Positions 25,702 to 35,600 of a stretch of 64,000 nucleotides of DNA are shown here, in pieces. This DNA comes from Bacillus sp. MM2020_1 (lineage in GTDB: Bacteria > Bacillota > Bacilli > Bacillales > Cytobacillaceae), in assembly GCA_011250595.1 (NCBI GenBank), contig JAANMP010000009.1, forward strand, positions 62,001 to 126,000. Direction: 5' to 3'. Numbering within the stretch: position 1 is the first letter of the stretch; each line of letters opens with the position of its first letter. The notes under the pieces are model-generated. The model was not told where the DNA came from, searched no databases, and was given only the letters and a program-made list of their open reading frames with translations. Made by a program: the position numbers and the translations under genes.

Positions 25702-27585
25702 CTAATTTTTCCAAACCCGCTTATTTTCCACACGCTTTGTCAGACCCATCGAATCTAATTTTTCTAAAAACGGAATCATGTATTTACGAGATAGTTCAAG
25801 TACGTCTTTTGCATCACCGACCTCAAACTCTGAACCTGTATTGCTCCGTAGTTTAGCTACAGCTTGTTTAAACACTTCCCCATGATATGCGAATTGCTCA
25901 TCCAACTGAACAAGTTGTTCATCGTCTTCAAGAAAGCGTCGTACATCCGCTTCAAGATTCTCAGGAATACCTGAATCAGCAAAATAGTCCCTTAAGTAAC
26001 GAACCTTTAATCCATCCCTCTTCAATTCATTAATTAGATTTTCAGTCCGTTTCGCCCAGCTTTTTGGTACATGAGGAACAAAGCTTGCCAAAGAAACAAA
26101 CTGTCCCTTCCGGTTAAATAGATGATTTGTAATTCCATTTTCTAGCACATAATCGAGCAGGGCTTTCGGAAATCTTTTCTGCATGATTTGGAAAAGCTCC
26201 GCTTTATTAATGCCTATCTTCATTGAATGGAGATGATGAAAATCCTGCAGTTTATCAAAGATATCTTCTTCAATGGAATGGATTAACAGTTGAAGCGTAT
26301 ATTCTTTTCCATCATATAAAACAAATTCTGCCTCGGCTAAGTGCTCTGTTAAGGTTTCTCCATCTAGAGAGGTCCGTTTAATTAACTCATTCAGCGGTAA
26401 ACTTTTCGCTTCCATTAAAACAGCGGATATCCGTTCCTTTGGTGAGCCGACTTTTTTCTTTTCCAGGTCCTCTATCGTTTGATTGCCAAATCGATATTTG
26501 TCCCCGCGTGGGTCAATCACCCAGCCGCCGCCAATCGTCTCTTGAGGGCTTGGCCGTCGCAAAATAAAACGGTCGCCTCGTTTCGTAAGAATTTCTTCCT
26601 CAAGTCGAAGCTGACAAAGGATTTCGCCGTTTTCCTCCTTCACTTCATTACGGTCAAAAAAGACAATCCGCCCCATTACCTCTGCAGTTCCAAGATGGAG
26701 CTTTATCGGCATCCGCTGTTTGACCATATGTTCCAGGTCCTCAACAACCTGAATAGCTACATCCAAGGTCTTCGAAACTAAGAAATGTTCAGATGATACA
26801 AGAACATCGCCCCGTTCAACGTCTTCCTTTGAAACACTAGAAAGGTTAATGGCCGTCCTTTGTCCAGCATAGGCCTTCCCTGCCGGTTTATGATGTACTT
26901 GAATCTGACGCGCTCTAACCTCTACCCCTTTTGGCATAATTTTTAAAGTTTGCCCTTCTTCAACCGTTCCTTCATACACAGTGCCTCGAACGACCGTTCC
27001 TTGACCCTTTACCGTGAATACCTGGTCGATTGGCAGACGAAAAGCGCCTTTCGCATCACGCATTTCTTGTTCCTTTAATGTATGAATGATTAATTCTTTC
27101 AATTCTTCAATCCCTTTTTTAGAGAGACTGTCGATCAAAACAAACGGTGCATCTTCAAAAACAGTATCAGTAAGTTCTTCTAAAATATCATCCCTAACAA
27201 GCTCGATAAATTCTTCATCGACCCGGTCAATTTTTGAAATTGCTACTAAACCATTTTTGACACCTAGAAATTTCAAGATGTCCAGGTGCTCCCTCGTTTG
27301 CGGCATCACACCTTCATCTGCGGCAACTACTAGCACTACTAGGTCTATCCCCGCGACACCAGCAATCATTTGCCGGATAAAACGTTCATGTCCTGGAACA
27401 TCTATGACAGAAATTTGTATTTCATTATCTTCATATAAGGGTGCAAAACCGAGTTCAATCGAAATTTGACGTTCCTTTTCTTCCTTTAAACGGTCGGTAT
27501 CCACATTGGTTAACGCTTTGGTTAGCGACGTTTTCCCATGATCTATATGCCCTGCCATCCCAATCGTAAAATATCTTTTTTCCAC
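25702..27585 (-). CDS. selB: Selenocysteine-specific translation elongation factor SelB
   Basis: This 627-residue GTPase has GHIDHGKT (P-loop, near residue 12), DVPGHERF and SKID (the NKxD position). EF-Tu-like beta domains follow, then a long C-terminal part of winged helices (about 380-627) that in SelB binds the SECIS hairpin. It delivers Sec-tRNA to UGA codons. selA, selD and tRNA-Sec are not in this window. GTG 27585 is preferred (AGGTGG upstream); GTG 27594 is an alternative. The 176-nt upstream gap is AT-rich with nothing recognised. Confidence 0.93.
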   Translation of the reverse strand: MEKRYFTIGMAGHIDHGKTSLTKALTNVDTDRLKEEKERQISIELGFAPLYEDNEIQISVIDVPGHERFIRQMIAGVAGIDLVVLVVAADEGVMPQTREHLDILKFLGVKNGLVAISKIDRVDEEFIELVRDDILEELTDTVFEDAPFVLIDSLSKKGIEELKELIIHTLKEQEMRDAKGAFRLPIDQVFTVKGQGTVVRGTVYEGTVEEGQTLKIMPKGVEVRARQIQVHHKPAGKAYAGQRTAINLSSVSKEDVERGDVLVSSEHFLVSKTLDVAIQVVEDLEHMVKQRMPIKLHLGTAEVMGRIVFFDRNEVKEENGEILCQLRLEEEILTKRGDRFILRRPSPQETIGGGWVIDPRGDKYRFGNQTIEDLEKKKVGSPKERISAVLMEAKSLPLNELIKRTSLDGETLTEHLAEAEFVLYDGKEYTLQLLIHSIEEDIFDKLQDFHHLHSMKIGINKAELFQIMQKRFPKALLDYVLENGITNHLFNRKGQFVSLASFVPHVPKSWAKRTENLINELKRDGLKVRYLRDYFADSGIPENLEADVRRFLEDDEQLVQLDEQFAYHGEVFKQAVAKLRSNTGSEFEVGDAKDVLELSRKYMIPFLEKLDSMGLTKRVENKRVWKN

Positions 27586-27770
27586 GTTTGCCACCTACTT
27601 TATCGTTCTTCCATTCTACTGTAGCCTTTATAACTTGATTGTTCAAGAGTAGATTTTAGTACAAATACTCCTTCTCTTTTCAAGATATCTCCACATTCAT
27701 ACCATCTATATGTTTCGTTAATGTGCTATGTTGTTAGATAGAACATATAAACAACAAAGGAAGATTACAA

Positions 27771-28190
27771 ATGAAGAAAATGGTTTGGCCGATAATCGCA
27801 GGAATGCTCCTATTAACAGCCTGTCAGAATAGTGAACCAAAGGCAGAAGAAGCTAACACACCAAGTAAACAGCCTCAACAGAAAGTTGAAACAAAAAAAG
27901 ACAGCACGTTTCCATACCCGAATTTGTTGGCGGATAATGACCAGTCTTATTCCCTCCTGACGATTGGGGAACAGGAAGAACAAACACCCATCGAGAAGGA
28001 CGAGAAAATTATTAAAGTGGTTACCAACATTTTGAGTTTACCCACACTTAAAATGGTCGAAAAAATTTATCCTAACCTAGCAATTGAGAATCAATCAAGC
28101 TATATTCTTTTTGATAATAGTGGAATTGTTTATCAATCAAAGAGTCTAAAAGATCTGAAGAGCTTCCTCGCAAAAAATTCTTTAAAATAA
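27771..28190 (+). CDS. Lipoprotein of unknown function
   Basis: This 139-residue protein has a lipoprotein signal ending LLLTAC (Cys near residue 18), a Lys/Glu/Gln-rich linker, then a small domain (SLLTIGEQEEQTPIEKDEKI ... SYILFDNSGIVYQSKSL) that I do not recognise. It is probably anchored to the outer face of the membrane. ATG 27771, AAAGGAAG upstream. Monocistronic. Confidence 0.75.
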   Translation: MKKMVWPIIAGMLLLTACQNSEPKAEEANTPSKQPQQKVETKKDSTFPYPNLLADNDQSYSLLTIGEQEEQTPIEKDEKIIKVVTNILSLPTLKMVEKIYPNLAIENQSSYILFDNSGIVYQSKSLKDLKSFLAKNSLK

Positions 28191-28192
28191 CA

Positions 28193-28222
28193 AAAACCAG
28201 AAATTCATCTGGTTTTTTTATT
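28193..28222. terminator. Terminator after the lipoprotein gene, possibly bidirectional
   Basis: AAAAACCAGA / TCTGGTTTTTTT stem; it also follows the small minus-strand ORF. Confidence 0.85.
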
Positions 28223-28337
28223 TTACCTGTTCTTTTACTGTTAAGAAGCGATATAAGAAAGATACAATAACGGCAAAAATAACAAAATAATCATTCTGGT
28301 CAAATTTGTTTTCTACCAATATCATTCTTGTTTTCAC
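28218..28337 (-). CDS. Small single-span membrane protein, 39 aa, hypothetical
   Basis: From GTG 28337 the peptide reads MKTRMILVENKFDQNDYFVI at the start, then one hydrophobic segment (FVIFAVIVSFLYRFL) and a charged end. AGGGG lies 7-11 nt upstream. A terminator overlaps its end. It could be a real small membrane protein or chance; no homologue is recalled. Confidence 0.4.
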   Translation of the reverse strand: MKTRMILVENKFDQNDYFVIFAVIVSFLYRFLTVKEQVK

Positions 28338-28436
28338 TTTCCAATCCCCTAAACCTATGTAAAGTAGAATTATTTCAATAAATTACCTTCTTAAAACTTT
28401 TTTCTGCAAAAGCTACACAATTTTCTCGAAATTTTG

Positions 28437-28468
28437 TATAATAAAAATATAGTTTTGCATTAGTGCAA
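28437..28468 (+). promoter_or_regulatory. mntH promoter with candidate MntR operator
   Basis: TATAAT at 28437-28442, with a weak -35 TACACA at 28414-28419. Inverted repeat TTGCA-TTAG-TGCAA (28455-28468) covers the transcription start. MntR boxes of Bacillus are TTTGCC-type inverted repeats at this position, so manganese repression is a reasonable inference. Confidence 0.5.
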
Positions 28469-28528
28469 CTTTTATTCCTTAACGAATAAATATTTACCAC
28501 ACGAAAGATAAATGAAAGGGGATATCTT

Positions 28529-29833
28529 ATGAGTCGCACAAATTCACTTACAGTAGACCGCGCTCAAGCAGCTGAACACCGAACTGTTTCTGCTGCTAGA
28601 GATGCCATAAGTGGTAAAGTAAAGGGATTTCGGGCATTATTACCTTTCTTAGGCCCAGCCTTCATTGCTTCCATTGCATATATAGATCCTGGAAATTTTG
28701 CAACTAACATCCAAAGCGGTGCTCGTTTTGGTTATAAAATGCTGTGGATAATTGTATTAGCCAACCTGATGGCCATGCTTTTACAGAACATGTCTGCGAA
28801 ACTTGGCATTGCCACAGGCAAAAGTCTTCCTGAAATTTGCCGAGAGAATTTGCCAAAATGGCTTACTATTATTATGTGGATTGTTTCTGAGTTAGCGGCA
28901 ATGGCGACAGACCTTGCTGAATTTTTGGGGGCTACGCTGGCTTTAAATTTGTTAGCCGGTATTCCAATGCTGTTAGCGACGATCATAACTGGGGTCGTCA
29001 CCTATCTAATATTAATGTTAGAGAAATATGGATTTCGTCCGCTTGAAAAATTTATTGCAGCATTTGCCGTTTTAATAGGTTTATGTTATTTAGTCGAAAC
29101 AATATTTTCTAAACCAAATATTGCGCAAATAGCTTATCATAGCGTTGTGCCATGGCTAGGTAATAGCGAGAGCTTGATTCTTGCAGTTGGCGTACTCGGT
29201 GCCACAGTTATGCCGCATGCCATTTATTTACATTCAAGCTTAACTCAAGGACGAATCGTTCCTCGTAACGATAAAGAAAAAATCAAAATACAAAAATTTA
29301 GCACGAAAGAAATATTTATTGCGATGACTCTAGCTGGCTTTATCAATTTATCAATGATGTACATGGCTGCTTCTGTTTTTAACACCACTGGAAACAGTCA
29401 GATTGCAGACATCCAGTCAGCGTACCACACGCTTACACCGCTGCTTGGTCCTGCAGCAGCCAGTGTATTCTTGATTTCTTTACTTGCTTCCGGACTATCA
29501 AGTTCTGTGGTCGGTACGATGGCCGGGCAAGTCATCATGCAGGGATTTGTAGGATTTACAATTCCCGTTTGGATCCGCCGTCTAGTAACTATGCTCCCAA
29601 CAGTAATCATCGTTGCGATTGGGGTCGACCCTACCCGTACACTTGTGATCAGCCAAGTGGTTCTTAGCATGGTGTTACCATTCCCAATTATTGCTTTAAT
29701 CTACTTTACACAAAAAAAAGAATTCATGGGTGTGTTAACTAATAAACGAATCACAACGGTTACTTCATCATTATTCGCACTAATTATTTTAGGATTAAAT
29801 GTGTGGTTGGTTGTTCAGACGTTTTTGGGTTAG
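28529..29833 (+). CDS. mntH: Nramp-family Mn2+/divalent metal transporter
   Basis: This 434-residue protein has about 11 membrane helices and the Nramp metal-site motifs: DPGNFATNI in helix 1 (near residue 51) and MPHAIYLHSSL in helix 6 (near residue 227). It imports Mn2+ (and Fe2+) with protons. It is monocistronic with a strong ribosome site (AAAGGGG) and a candidate MntR operator upstream. Confidence 0.95.
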   Translation: MSRTNSLTVDRAQAAEHRTVSAARDAISGKVKGFRALLPFLGPAFIASIAYIDPGNFATNIQSGARFGYKMLWIIVLANLMAMLLQNMSAKLGIATGKSLPEICRENLPKWLTIIMWIVSELAAMATDLAEFLGATLALNLLAGIPMLLATIITGVVTYLILMLEKYGFRPLEKFIAAFAVLIGLCYLVETIFSKPNIAQIAYHSVVPWLGNSESLILAVGVLGATVMPHAIYLHSSLTQGRIVPRNDKEKIKIQKFSTKEIFIAMTLAGFINLSMMYMAASVFNTTGNSQIADIQSAYHTLTPLLGPAAASVFLISLLASGLSSSVVGTMAGQVIMQGFVGFTIPVWIRRLVTMLPTVIIVAIGVDPTRTLVISQVVLSMVLPFPIIALIYFTQKKEFMGVLTNKRITTVTSSLFALIILGLNVWLVVQTFLG

Positions 29834-29866
29834 AGCAAGGATTAATCGTAATTAAAATGGCATTAT

Positions 29867-29898
29867 AAAAGACGTGTGAAATGGTACACGTCTTTTTT
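29867..29898 (+). terminator. Terminator after mntH
   Basis: AAAAGACGTGT / ACACGTCTTTT stem plus T6. Confidence 0.88.
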
Positions 29899-30001
29899 CA
29901 TTTTCATTATTCAATGGGAAACAGTCAGTCCCCTATACTATTCTCAACTTCGTTTGATCCTAGCAGACATGTATATAACAACCAAAATCCTAAAGAAGTT
30001 A

Positions 30002-30010
30002 TGTTATAAT
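30002..30010 (+). promoter_or_regulatory. Extended -10 promoter of the FAD dehydrogenase operon
   Basis: TGTTATAAT, an extended -10 (TG-N-TATAAT), lies 60 nt before the TTG start; no good -35. Confidence 0.5.
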
Positions 30011-30069
30011 GGATTATATTAACTCTTCAGAAAATTCAATAACATATAATAAATACCGGGGGGATTTAT

Positions 30070-31722
30070 TTGAATTTTGATGCAATTGTAATCGGTGCCG
30101 GCCTCGCAGGGTTAGTTACAACTGCTGAATTGGCGGATGCAGGAAAAAAGGTGCTCCTTTTAGACCAAGAACCCGAAGCGTCGCTCGGTGGACAGGCGTG
30201 GTGGTCTTTTGGAGGTCTATTTCTCATCAATTCTCCCGAACAGCGAAGAATGGGCATTAGGGATACCCGAGAACTAGCTTGGCAGGATTGGTTAGGGGCG
30301 GCAGGTTTTGATAGAGAAGAAGATGAGGATTATTGGGGGAAAAAGTGGGCAGAGGCATATGTTGAATTCGCTGCGGGTGAGAAACGTGAATGGCTATCTG
30401 GGATGGGCGTTCGTTTTTTCCCCGTTGTCGGTTGGGCAGAACGTGGAGGCTATACGGCTGAAGGACATGGCAATTCAGTGCCACGCTTCCACATTGTATG
30501 GGGAACAGGTCCAGGTCTCGTAAAGCCATTTGAGGATAGAGTCAGACAAGCAATGAAGAACGGACTTGTCGATTATCGTCCCCGCCATCGCGTCAATGAA
30601 TTAATAAAGGAAAATGGTGCTATTATTGGTGTCCGGGGTGACATCCTAGTTCCAAGTACTGCGGCCCGAGGGGAAGCAAGTTCACGGGAGGTAATTAGTG
30701 AATTCGAATTTCATTCATCTGCGGTAGTGGTGACAAGCGGCGGTATTGGTGGGAACCATGATCTTATTAGGAAAAATTGGCCCGAACGGCTCGGTAAAGC
30801 GCCTAAAATGATTTCCGGGGTACCGGAACATGTGGACGGAAGAATGCTTGGTATAACAGAGAAAGCCGGCGGACGCATCGTCAATCGCGACCGAATGTGG
30901 CACTACACTGAAGGCATTAAGAACTGGGACCCTATTTGGCCGATGCATGGTATCCGTATCCTGCCTGGTCCATCCTCGCTTTGGCTCGATGCCAAAGGGA
31001 AGCGTTTTCCAGCGCCAAACTTTCCTGGCTTTGATACTTTAGGGACCCTTGAAGCGATTATGAAGTCAGGCTACGACTACTCATGGTTCATTTTAACTCA
31101 GAAAATTATTGAAAAAGAGTTTGCCCTTTCAGGGTCTGAGCAAAATCCCGATTTGACTGGTAAAAGCATCAAAAAAGTGTTAGCGCGTATCCTACCCGGC
31201 CCTACTGCACCAGTTAAGGCATTTATGGATAAGGGCGAAGATTTTATTATTGCGAATACCCTGGTTGAGCTAGTGGATGGAATGAACAAACTTTCAGGTG
31301 ATAACTTACTTAATTTTGCAGAAATCGAACGGCAGCTTTTAGCTAGAGACCGGGAGATCGAAAATAAGTTTACGAAGGATCTTCAAATTACTGCGATGCG
31401 CGGAGCTAGAAATTACCTTGGTGACAAACTGATAAGAGTGGCATCCCCACACAAAATTCTCGATCCAAAGATGGGCCCATTAATTGCTGTACGCTTAAAC
31501 ATTGTTAGTCGAAAAACGCTCGGCGGTCTGCAGACCGATTTATCCGGCCGAGTCCTTGATTCCACAGGCAATCCCGTTACAGGTCTTTACGCAGCTGGGG
31601 AAGTATCAGGGTTTGGCGGAGGCGGGATTCACGGCTACCGCTCGTTGGAAGGGACCTTTGTTGGAGGCTGTTTGTTCACAGGGAGACAGGCTGGACGCGC
31701 ACTTGCTAAAGAATTATCATAA
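30070..31722 (+). CDS. FAD-binding dehydrogenase (fumarate reductase/KstD-like)
   Basis: This 550-residue flavoprotein begins with the FAD Rossmann motif VIGAGLAGLVTTAELADAGKKVLLLDQE and a GGQAWWSFGG loop. Near residue 515 it has YAAGEVSGFGGGGIHGYRSLEGTFVGGC, the distal FAD contact of the fumarate-reductase/3-ketosteroid-dehydrogenase family. It matches the uncharacterised 'FAD-binding dehydrogenase' group (COG3573). The substrate is unknown. TTG 30070 with GGGGGG 6 nt upstream. Followed at 34 nt by an ABM-domain gene. Confidence 0.88.
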   Translation: MNFDAIVIGAGLAGLVTTAELADAGKKVLLLDQEPEASLGGQAWWSFGGLFLINSPEQRRMGIRDTRELAWQDWLGAAGFDREEDEDYWGKKWAEAYVEFAAGEKREWLSGMGVRFFPVVGWAERGGYTAEGHGNSVPRFHIVWGTGPGLVKPFEDRVRQAMKNGLVDYRPRHRVNELIKENGAIIGVRGDILVPSTAARGEASSREVISEFEFHSSAVVVTSGGIGGNHDLIRKNWPERLGKAPKMISGVPEHVDGRMLGITEKAGGRIVNRDRMWHYTEGIKNWDPIWPMHGIRILPGPSSLWLDAKGKRFPAPNFPGFDTLGTLEAIMKSGYDYSWFILTQKIIEKEFALSGSEQNPDLTGKSIKKVLARILPGPTAPVKAFMDKGEDFIIANTLVELVDGMNKLSGDNLLNFAEIERQLLARDREIENKFTKDLQITAMRGARNYLGDKLIRVASPHKILDPKMGPLIAVRLNIVSRKTLGGLQTDLSGRVLDSTGNPVTGLYAAGEVSGFGGGGIHGYRSLEGTFVGGCLFTGRQAGRALAKELS

Positions 31723-31756
31723 CTATGAAGAGAATCTTGTTAAGGGGGTGAAAAAT

Positions 31757-32077
31757 ATGTCATCATCATTAGTATTCATGGCACTTTATCGTCCGCATCC
31801 AGGAAAAGCGGAGGAATTGAAAGAAGTTCTTAAAGTACATATCCCAACTTTAAGAAAAGAAGAATTGATTACAAACCGAGAATTACTCTCGCTGCAAGCA
31901 GAGGATGGTACGATTATCGAAATTGCTGAGTGGAGGTCAACCGAAGCAATAGAGAAAGCACATCAATCAGCTGCTGTTATGGCCGTTTGGGACAAAATTA
32001 GTTCGTTAGCGGAATTGACCAGTCTTTCAACCCTAGCCGAGGCACAAGAACGGTTTCCTAATTTCAAGCTTCTTTGA
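31757..32077 (+). CDS. ABM-like (antibiotic biosynthesis monooxygenase) small protein
   Basis: This 106-residue alpha/beta-barrel protein contains VFMALYRPHPGKAEELKEVLKVHIPTL near the start and IIEIAEWRSTEAIEKAHQS in the middle, the layout of dimeric ABM/ferredoxin-fold proteins. It may be a monooxygenase, an isomerase or only a binding protein. Translation starts at ATG 31757 after AAGGGGGTG; a longer frame reading back into the FAD gene is an artefact. Cotranscribed with the FAD dehydrogenase. Confidence 0.8.
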   Translation: MSSSLVFMALYRPHPGKAEELKEVLKVHIPTLRKEELITNRELLSLQAEDGTIIEIAEWRSTEAIEKAHQSAAVMAVWDKISSLAELTSLSTLAEAQERFPNFKLL

Positions 32078-32112
32078 GGGATGGCTATTTTTAATAGTTA
32101 GCAGAAAAACAC

Positions 32113-32158
32113 AAAAAGCAGTGTGATTCATTGATGTGGATGAATCCACTGCTTTTTG
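32113..32158 (+). terminator. Terminator after the FAD/ABM operon
   Basis: AAAAAGCAGTG-GATTCAT / ATGAATC-CACTGCTTTTT long stem with T-run. Confidence 0.88.
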
Positions 32159-32168
32159 GATAATTAAA

Positions 32169-32645
32169 GACCTCTATGTTACCGTCGGCCGCTTTTTTCT
32201 TGCTCTGCGGTCACTTAAAGCCCCTCTATGTTACCGTCAACCGCTTTTTTCTTGCTCCCCGGTCACTTAAAGCCTCTCTATGTTACCGTCGACCCCTTTT
32301 TTCTTGCTCCACGGTCACTTAGAGCCCCTCTATGTTACCGTCGACCCCTTTTTTCTTGCTCCACGGTCACTTAGAGCCTCTTTATGTTACCGTCGACCCC
32401 TTTTTTCTTGCTCCACGGTCACTTAGAGCCTCTTTATGTTACCGTCGACCCCTTTTTTCTTGCTCCACGGTCACTTAAAGCCCCTCTATGTTACCGTCGA
32501 CCCCTTTTTTCTTGCTCCACGGTCACTTAAATCCTCTTTATGTTACCGTCGACCCTTTTTTCTTGCTCCACGGTCACTTAGAGCCTCTCTATGTTACCGT
32601 CGACCGCTTTTTCCATGCTCCACGGTCACTTAAAGCCTCTCTAGG
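32169..32645. repeat. Nine-unit 52-bp tandem repeat array
   Basis: The word ATGTTACCGTC begins at 32176, 32228, 32280, 32332, 32384, 32436, 32488, 32540 and 32591, a period of 52 bp (one 51). Each unit carries a T6 tract and ends with a near-complement of ACCGT (CCACGGTCACTT), so hairpins can form within and between units; most units contain the palindrome GTCGAC. 52 is not divisible by 3, so the frame changes each unit and coding is unlikely. It lies between the convergent ABM and sbcC genes. No spacers, so not CRISPR. Confidence 0.9.
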
Positions 32646-32677
32646 GGCTCGCTCCAACCGTGATAACTATAAATCCA

Positions 32678-35600
32678 TTAATTATTAAACTTAAATTCTG
32701 TCCGACTGCCTGTCTGGTCCGCCATGACTTCGAGTCGGACATCAATTCGTTCTTTTAGTTCCGGAACGTGCGAGATTATTCCAACCAAACGGCCGCTACT
32801 TTGAATGTCCATTAATGCTTCAATCGCTTGATCAAGGGATTCAGGGTCGAGTGTCCCAAAGCCTTCATCGATGAACATGGTTTCAAGCGATACCCCGCCG
32901 GCATAATTTTGAACTACATCTGCCAGACCCAGTGCCAGCGACAAAGAAGCTTTAAAGCTTTCCCCACCAGATAACGTTTTAACATGTCGTTCCTGGCCTG
33001 TATACTGGTCAAACACAAGCAATTCCAAACCGCTCTGCGCATTCCCTTTGGACCGGTCTGTTTTTCTCAGCAATTGAAAACGGCCGGACGTCATTTTTCG
33101 TAAGCGACCATTTGCTTCTCGTAAAATATCATCCAGGAATGCTGCCAGCACATATCGTTCAAAGGTAACTCGGAAGTTATTTTGGCCCTTTGCTATTTCG
33201 TAAAGATGACCAATTAACTTGTAGCGTTCTTCCAAGACCTTCATTTGTTCATTCAAACCTTCCACCCGAAGGTAAATTTCTTCGTTATCCCGCTTTTTAA
33301 CAAAGAGGTTCGTGAGCTGCTGATTTAGAGCGTCAATTTCGCTTGAAACTTTCGCTAACTCAAGCTTTAATCCCTCCACATCAGGTGTCTTCACATCGAT
33401 TAAAAGATCGGTTAGTTCTTTCAAACGGTCTGAAACCGAGCGTAGCTCTTCACGATAGCTGCGGATTTCTGACTCAAGACTGCGAATTTCCACTTCTGTC
33501 CGTTTGGAAGTTGCATACATGCCATATTTTTCAAAGCCCTGCTCTGCTAGTTTGTTAATAAAGATTTCCCTTTCAGTCTCGAGCTCCTGCTGTTTACTAG
33601 CAAAGTGTTTCTCAGCATCTAGTAATCTTGCCTTTTCGTTTGAAAGTTTTTCGTTCACCATCTGTAACTGCTTCTGTGCTTCTTCTAGCTGTTTAATTAG
33701 TGTTTCCCGTCGGTTTCGAGAGGATGCGAGTGCTTTTTCGTATTCCGCTTCTGAGCGAAGATTTTCGGGAATGACTTGCATCATCCGTGAAAGATTGGTC
33801 TTCTTTTCGGTAAATTGTGCTGTTAATTCATTGACCTGAGCCGAAATCTGATGAATTGTGTTTTGTACCCTGATTTTTTCAGATTCTCTTTTTTCTAAAT
33901 CCAATCTAACCTTATCTAGTTGCTTAATCTGTGCAGCGAGTTTTTCTTGATTTTGTACAAGCTGGTTCTTAGCGGTAGCTGAGTCCAGTTTGGCATGAGG
34001 TAAATCAGACTCTGTAAAATCTGGCCGAACCATACTTATTTCTTGCAAGATTTCAGTTACAGCTTCCCCTTGCGTTGCCACTAAGGACTGATTTTGGTAA
34101 AATTGAGCTTCATCTGCAGACTTTTCTTTTTCCCATTTAGCCGCTTGGGCCTTGGCTGCCTTCATTTCCTCTTCAGTCGGAATGCTGTCATCATGTTGGA
34201 TGGCTGGGGATGGATGGTGTTCAGAACCGCACACCGGACATGCTTCCCCTGATTGAAGCTTTGCAGCTAGTATCGCTGCTTGCCCGTGCATCCATTTTCT
34301 CTCTAAATTTTCAACCATAGCTCTAGCATCCGTAAACCGAGCAGTAGTATTTTCATAGCGGGCGGTGGTAGCCTTAAGAGTTTGCTCAGCCTTTTGAAGC
34401 CGTCCTAGAAGAGTTTCAAATTTTTCATAGCGGTCAAGTTCAGAGTTTAGTTTTTCAATTCTGCCCTCATTTTCTAAATAAGTCAATTTTCCCTTTTCAA
34501 TTTCTTCCTTCTGCTGATTTAGAAATCCGATTTGTGTTCCTAGTTGTTCTAGAAGTTGTTCGGTCTGAGTATGCTTTTCTTTCGCTGCTTTCAGTTCAGC
34601 ATCCTTGTTTTTCGTTTCTTTAAGCAATGCGGCAAACGAATAAACATCCTCTTTCATATTTATTAAACGATTCACTTCATCAAGGGCTGCCTGACGCTCA
34701 CCCTCTCGTTCAAGCTCTAGCTGCAGTTGTTGCTCATGTTGTTTCAAAAGTCCAGCCCATTTTTCAATTTCCAGCTGAATCGACTTTAAATTAGCCTCGT
34801 GCTGGTCAACCTCGCGTTTTAAACGGTGGCACAATTCCTCCTGCTTGGCTAAAAGCGCAGCCTTTTGGGCACGGTGAACCTGCTGTTCTTTTTCAATAAA
34901 CACTTCTTCTTGAGAAACTAGTCTGGCCTTTTGCCCCTTTAACTCCTCTTTCGTTTGCAGCTGTTTTAAGATCGCTTCTGCTTCAAAAAGCTGCCCCTTC
35001 AGCTTGTCTTGTTCTTGTACCTTTTCTTTCATTTGATTGTTTAGTTGCTCCAACACTTCTCCCATGCCTGCAATTTCTGCTTGTAAAAGCGGCATGATAA
35101 TCGTGTCATTAACAGAATCGGCATCCAAGTAGCCACGGAGCTCTTCATTCGTTACTGCTTGAATGCGGCGAATCGCTTCATTTCTTAACTGTACCTGGTC
35201 ATCAACCGTCCTTTTCAACTCTGTGGCTTCTTCCTTCAACTTATCTTCTACCATTTTATATAACTGGGTATGGAACAGCCGCTGCAAAATTAGCTCTTTA
35301 TCCTTACTATCTGAGGTGAGGAGTTTTCGGAATTCGCCCTGCGGAATCATTAAAATCTGCCGGAACTGATTCGCATCAATTAGCATAATTTCCTTAATTT
35401 TTTCCTCGACATCATTAATCTTAGAAGCCAACAGCTTCTTCTCGCCATTTTCTGCCCACATGTATAATTCAGCTTTGGCACCAAGTTGCGTATAGCCATC
35501 GCCTTTTTCTTTCTTCTTCAATTGTTGCGGTGACCTTGTAATCGAATAAGCTTTATTACGTAGGGAAAAATCAAGTGAAACCTCAGTTAATAACTCGTCT

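Noticed and set aside
31502-31756. Long N-terminal extension of the ABM-domain protein
   Set aside because: It overlaps the end of the FAD gene in another frame; AAGGGGGTG before ATG 31757 sets the start.
32169-32645. CRISPR array
   Set aside because: Units are joined directly with no unique spacers, and no cas genes are nearby.
32436-32688. ORFs inside the 52-bp repeat array
   Set aside because: The period is not a multiple of three, so reading frames are broken in each unit; no ribosome site.
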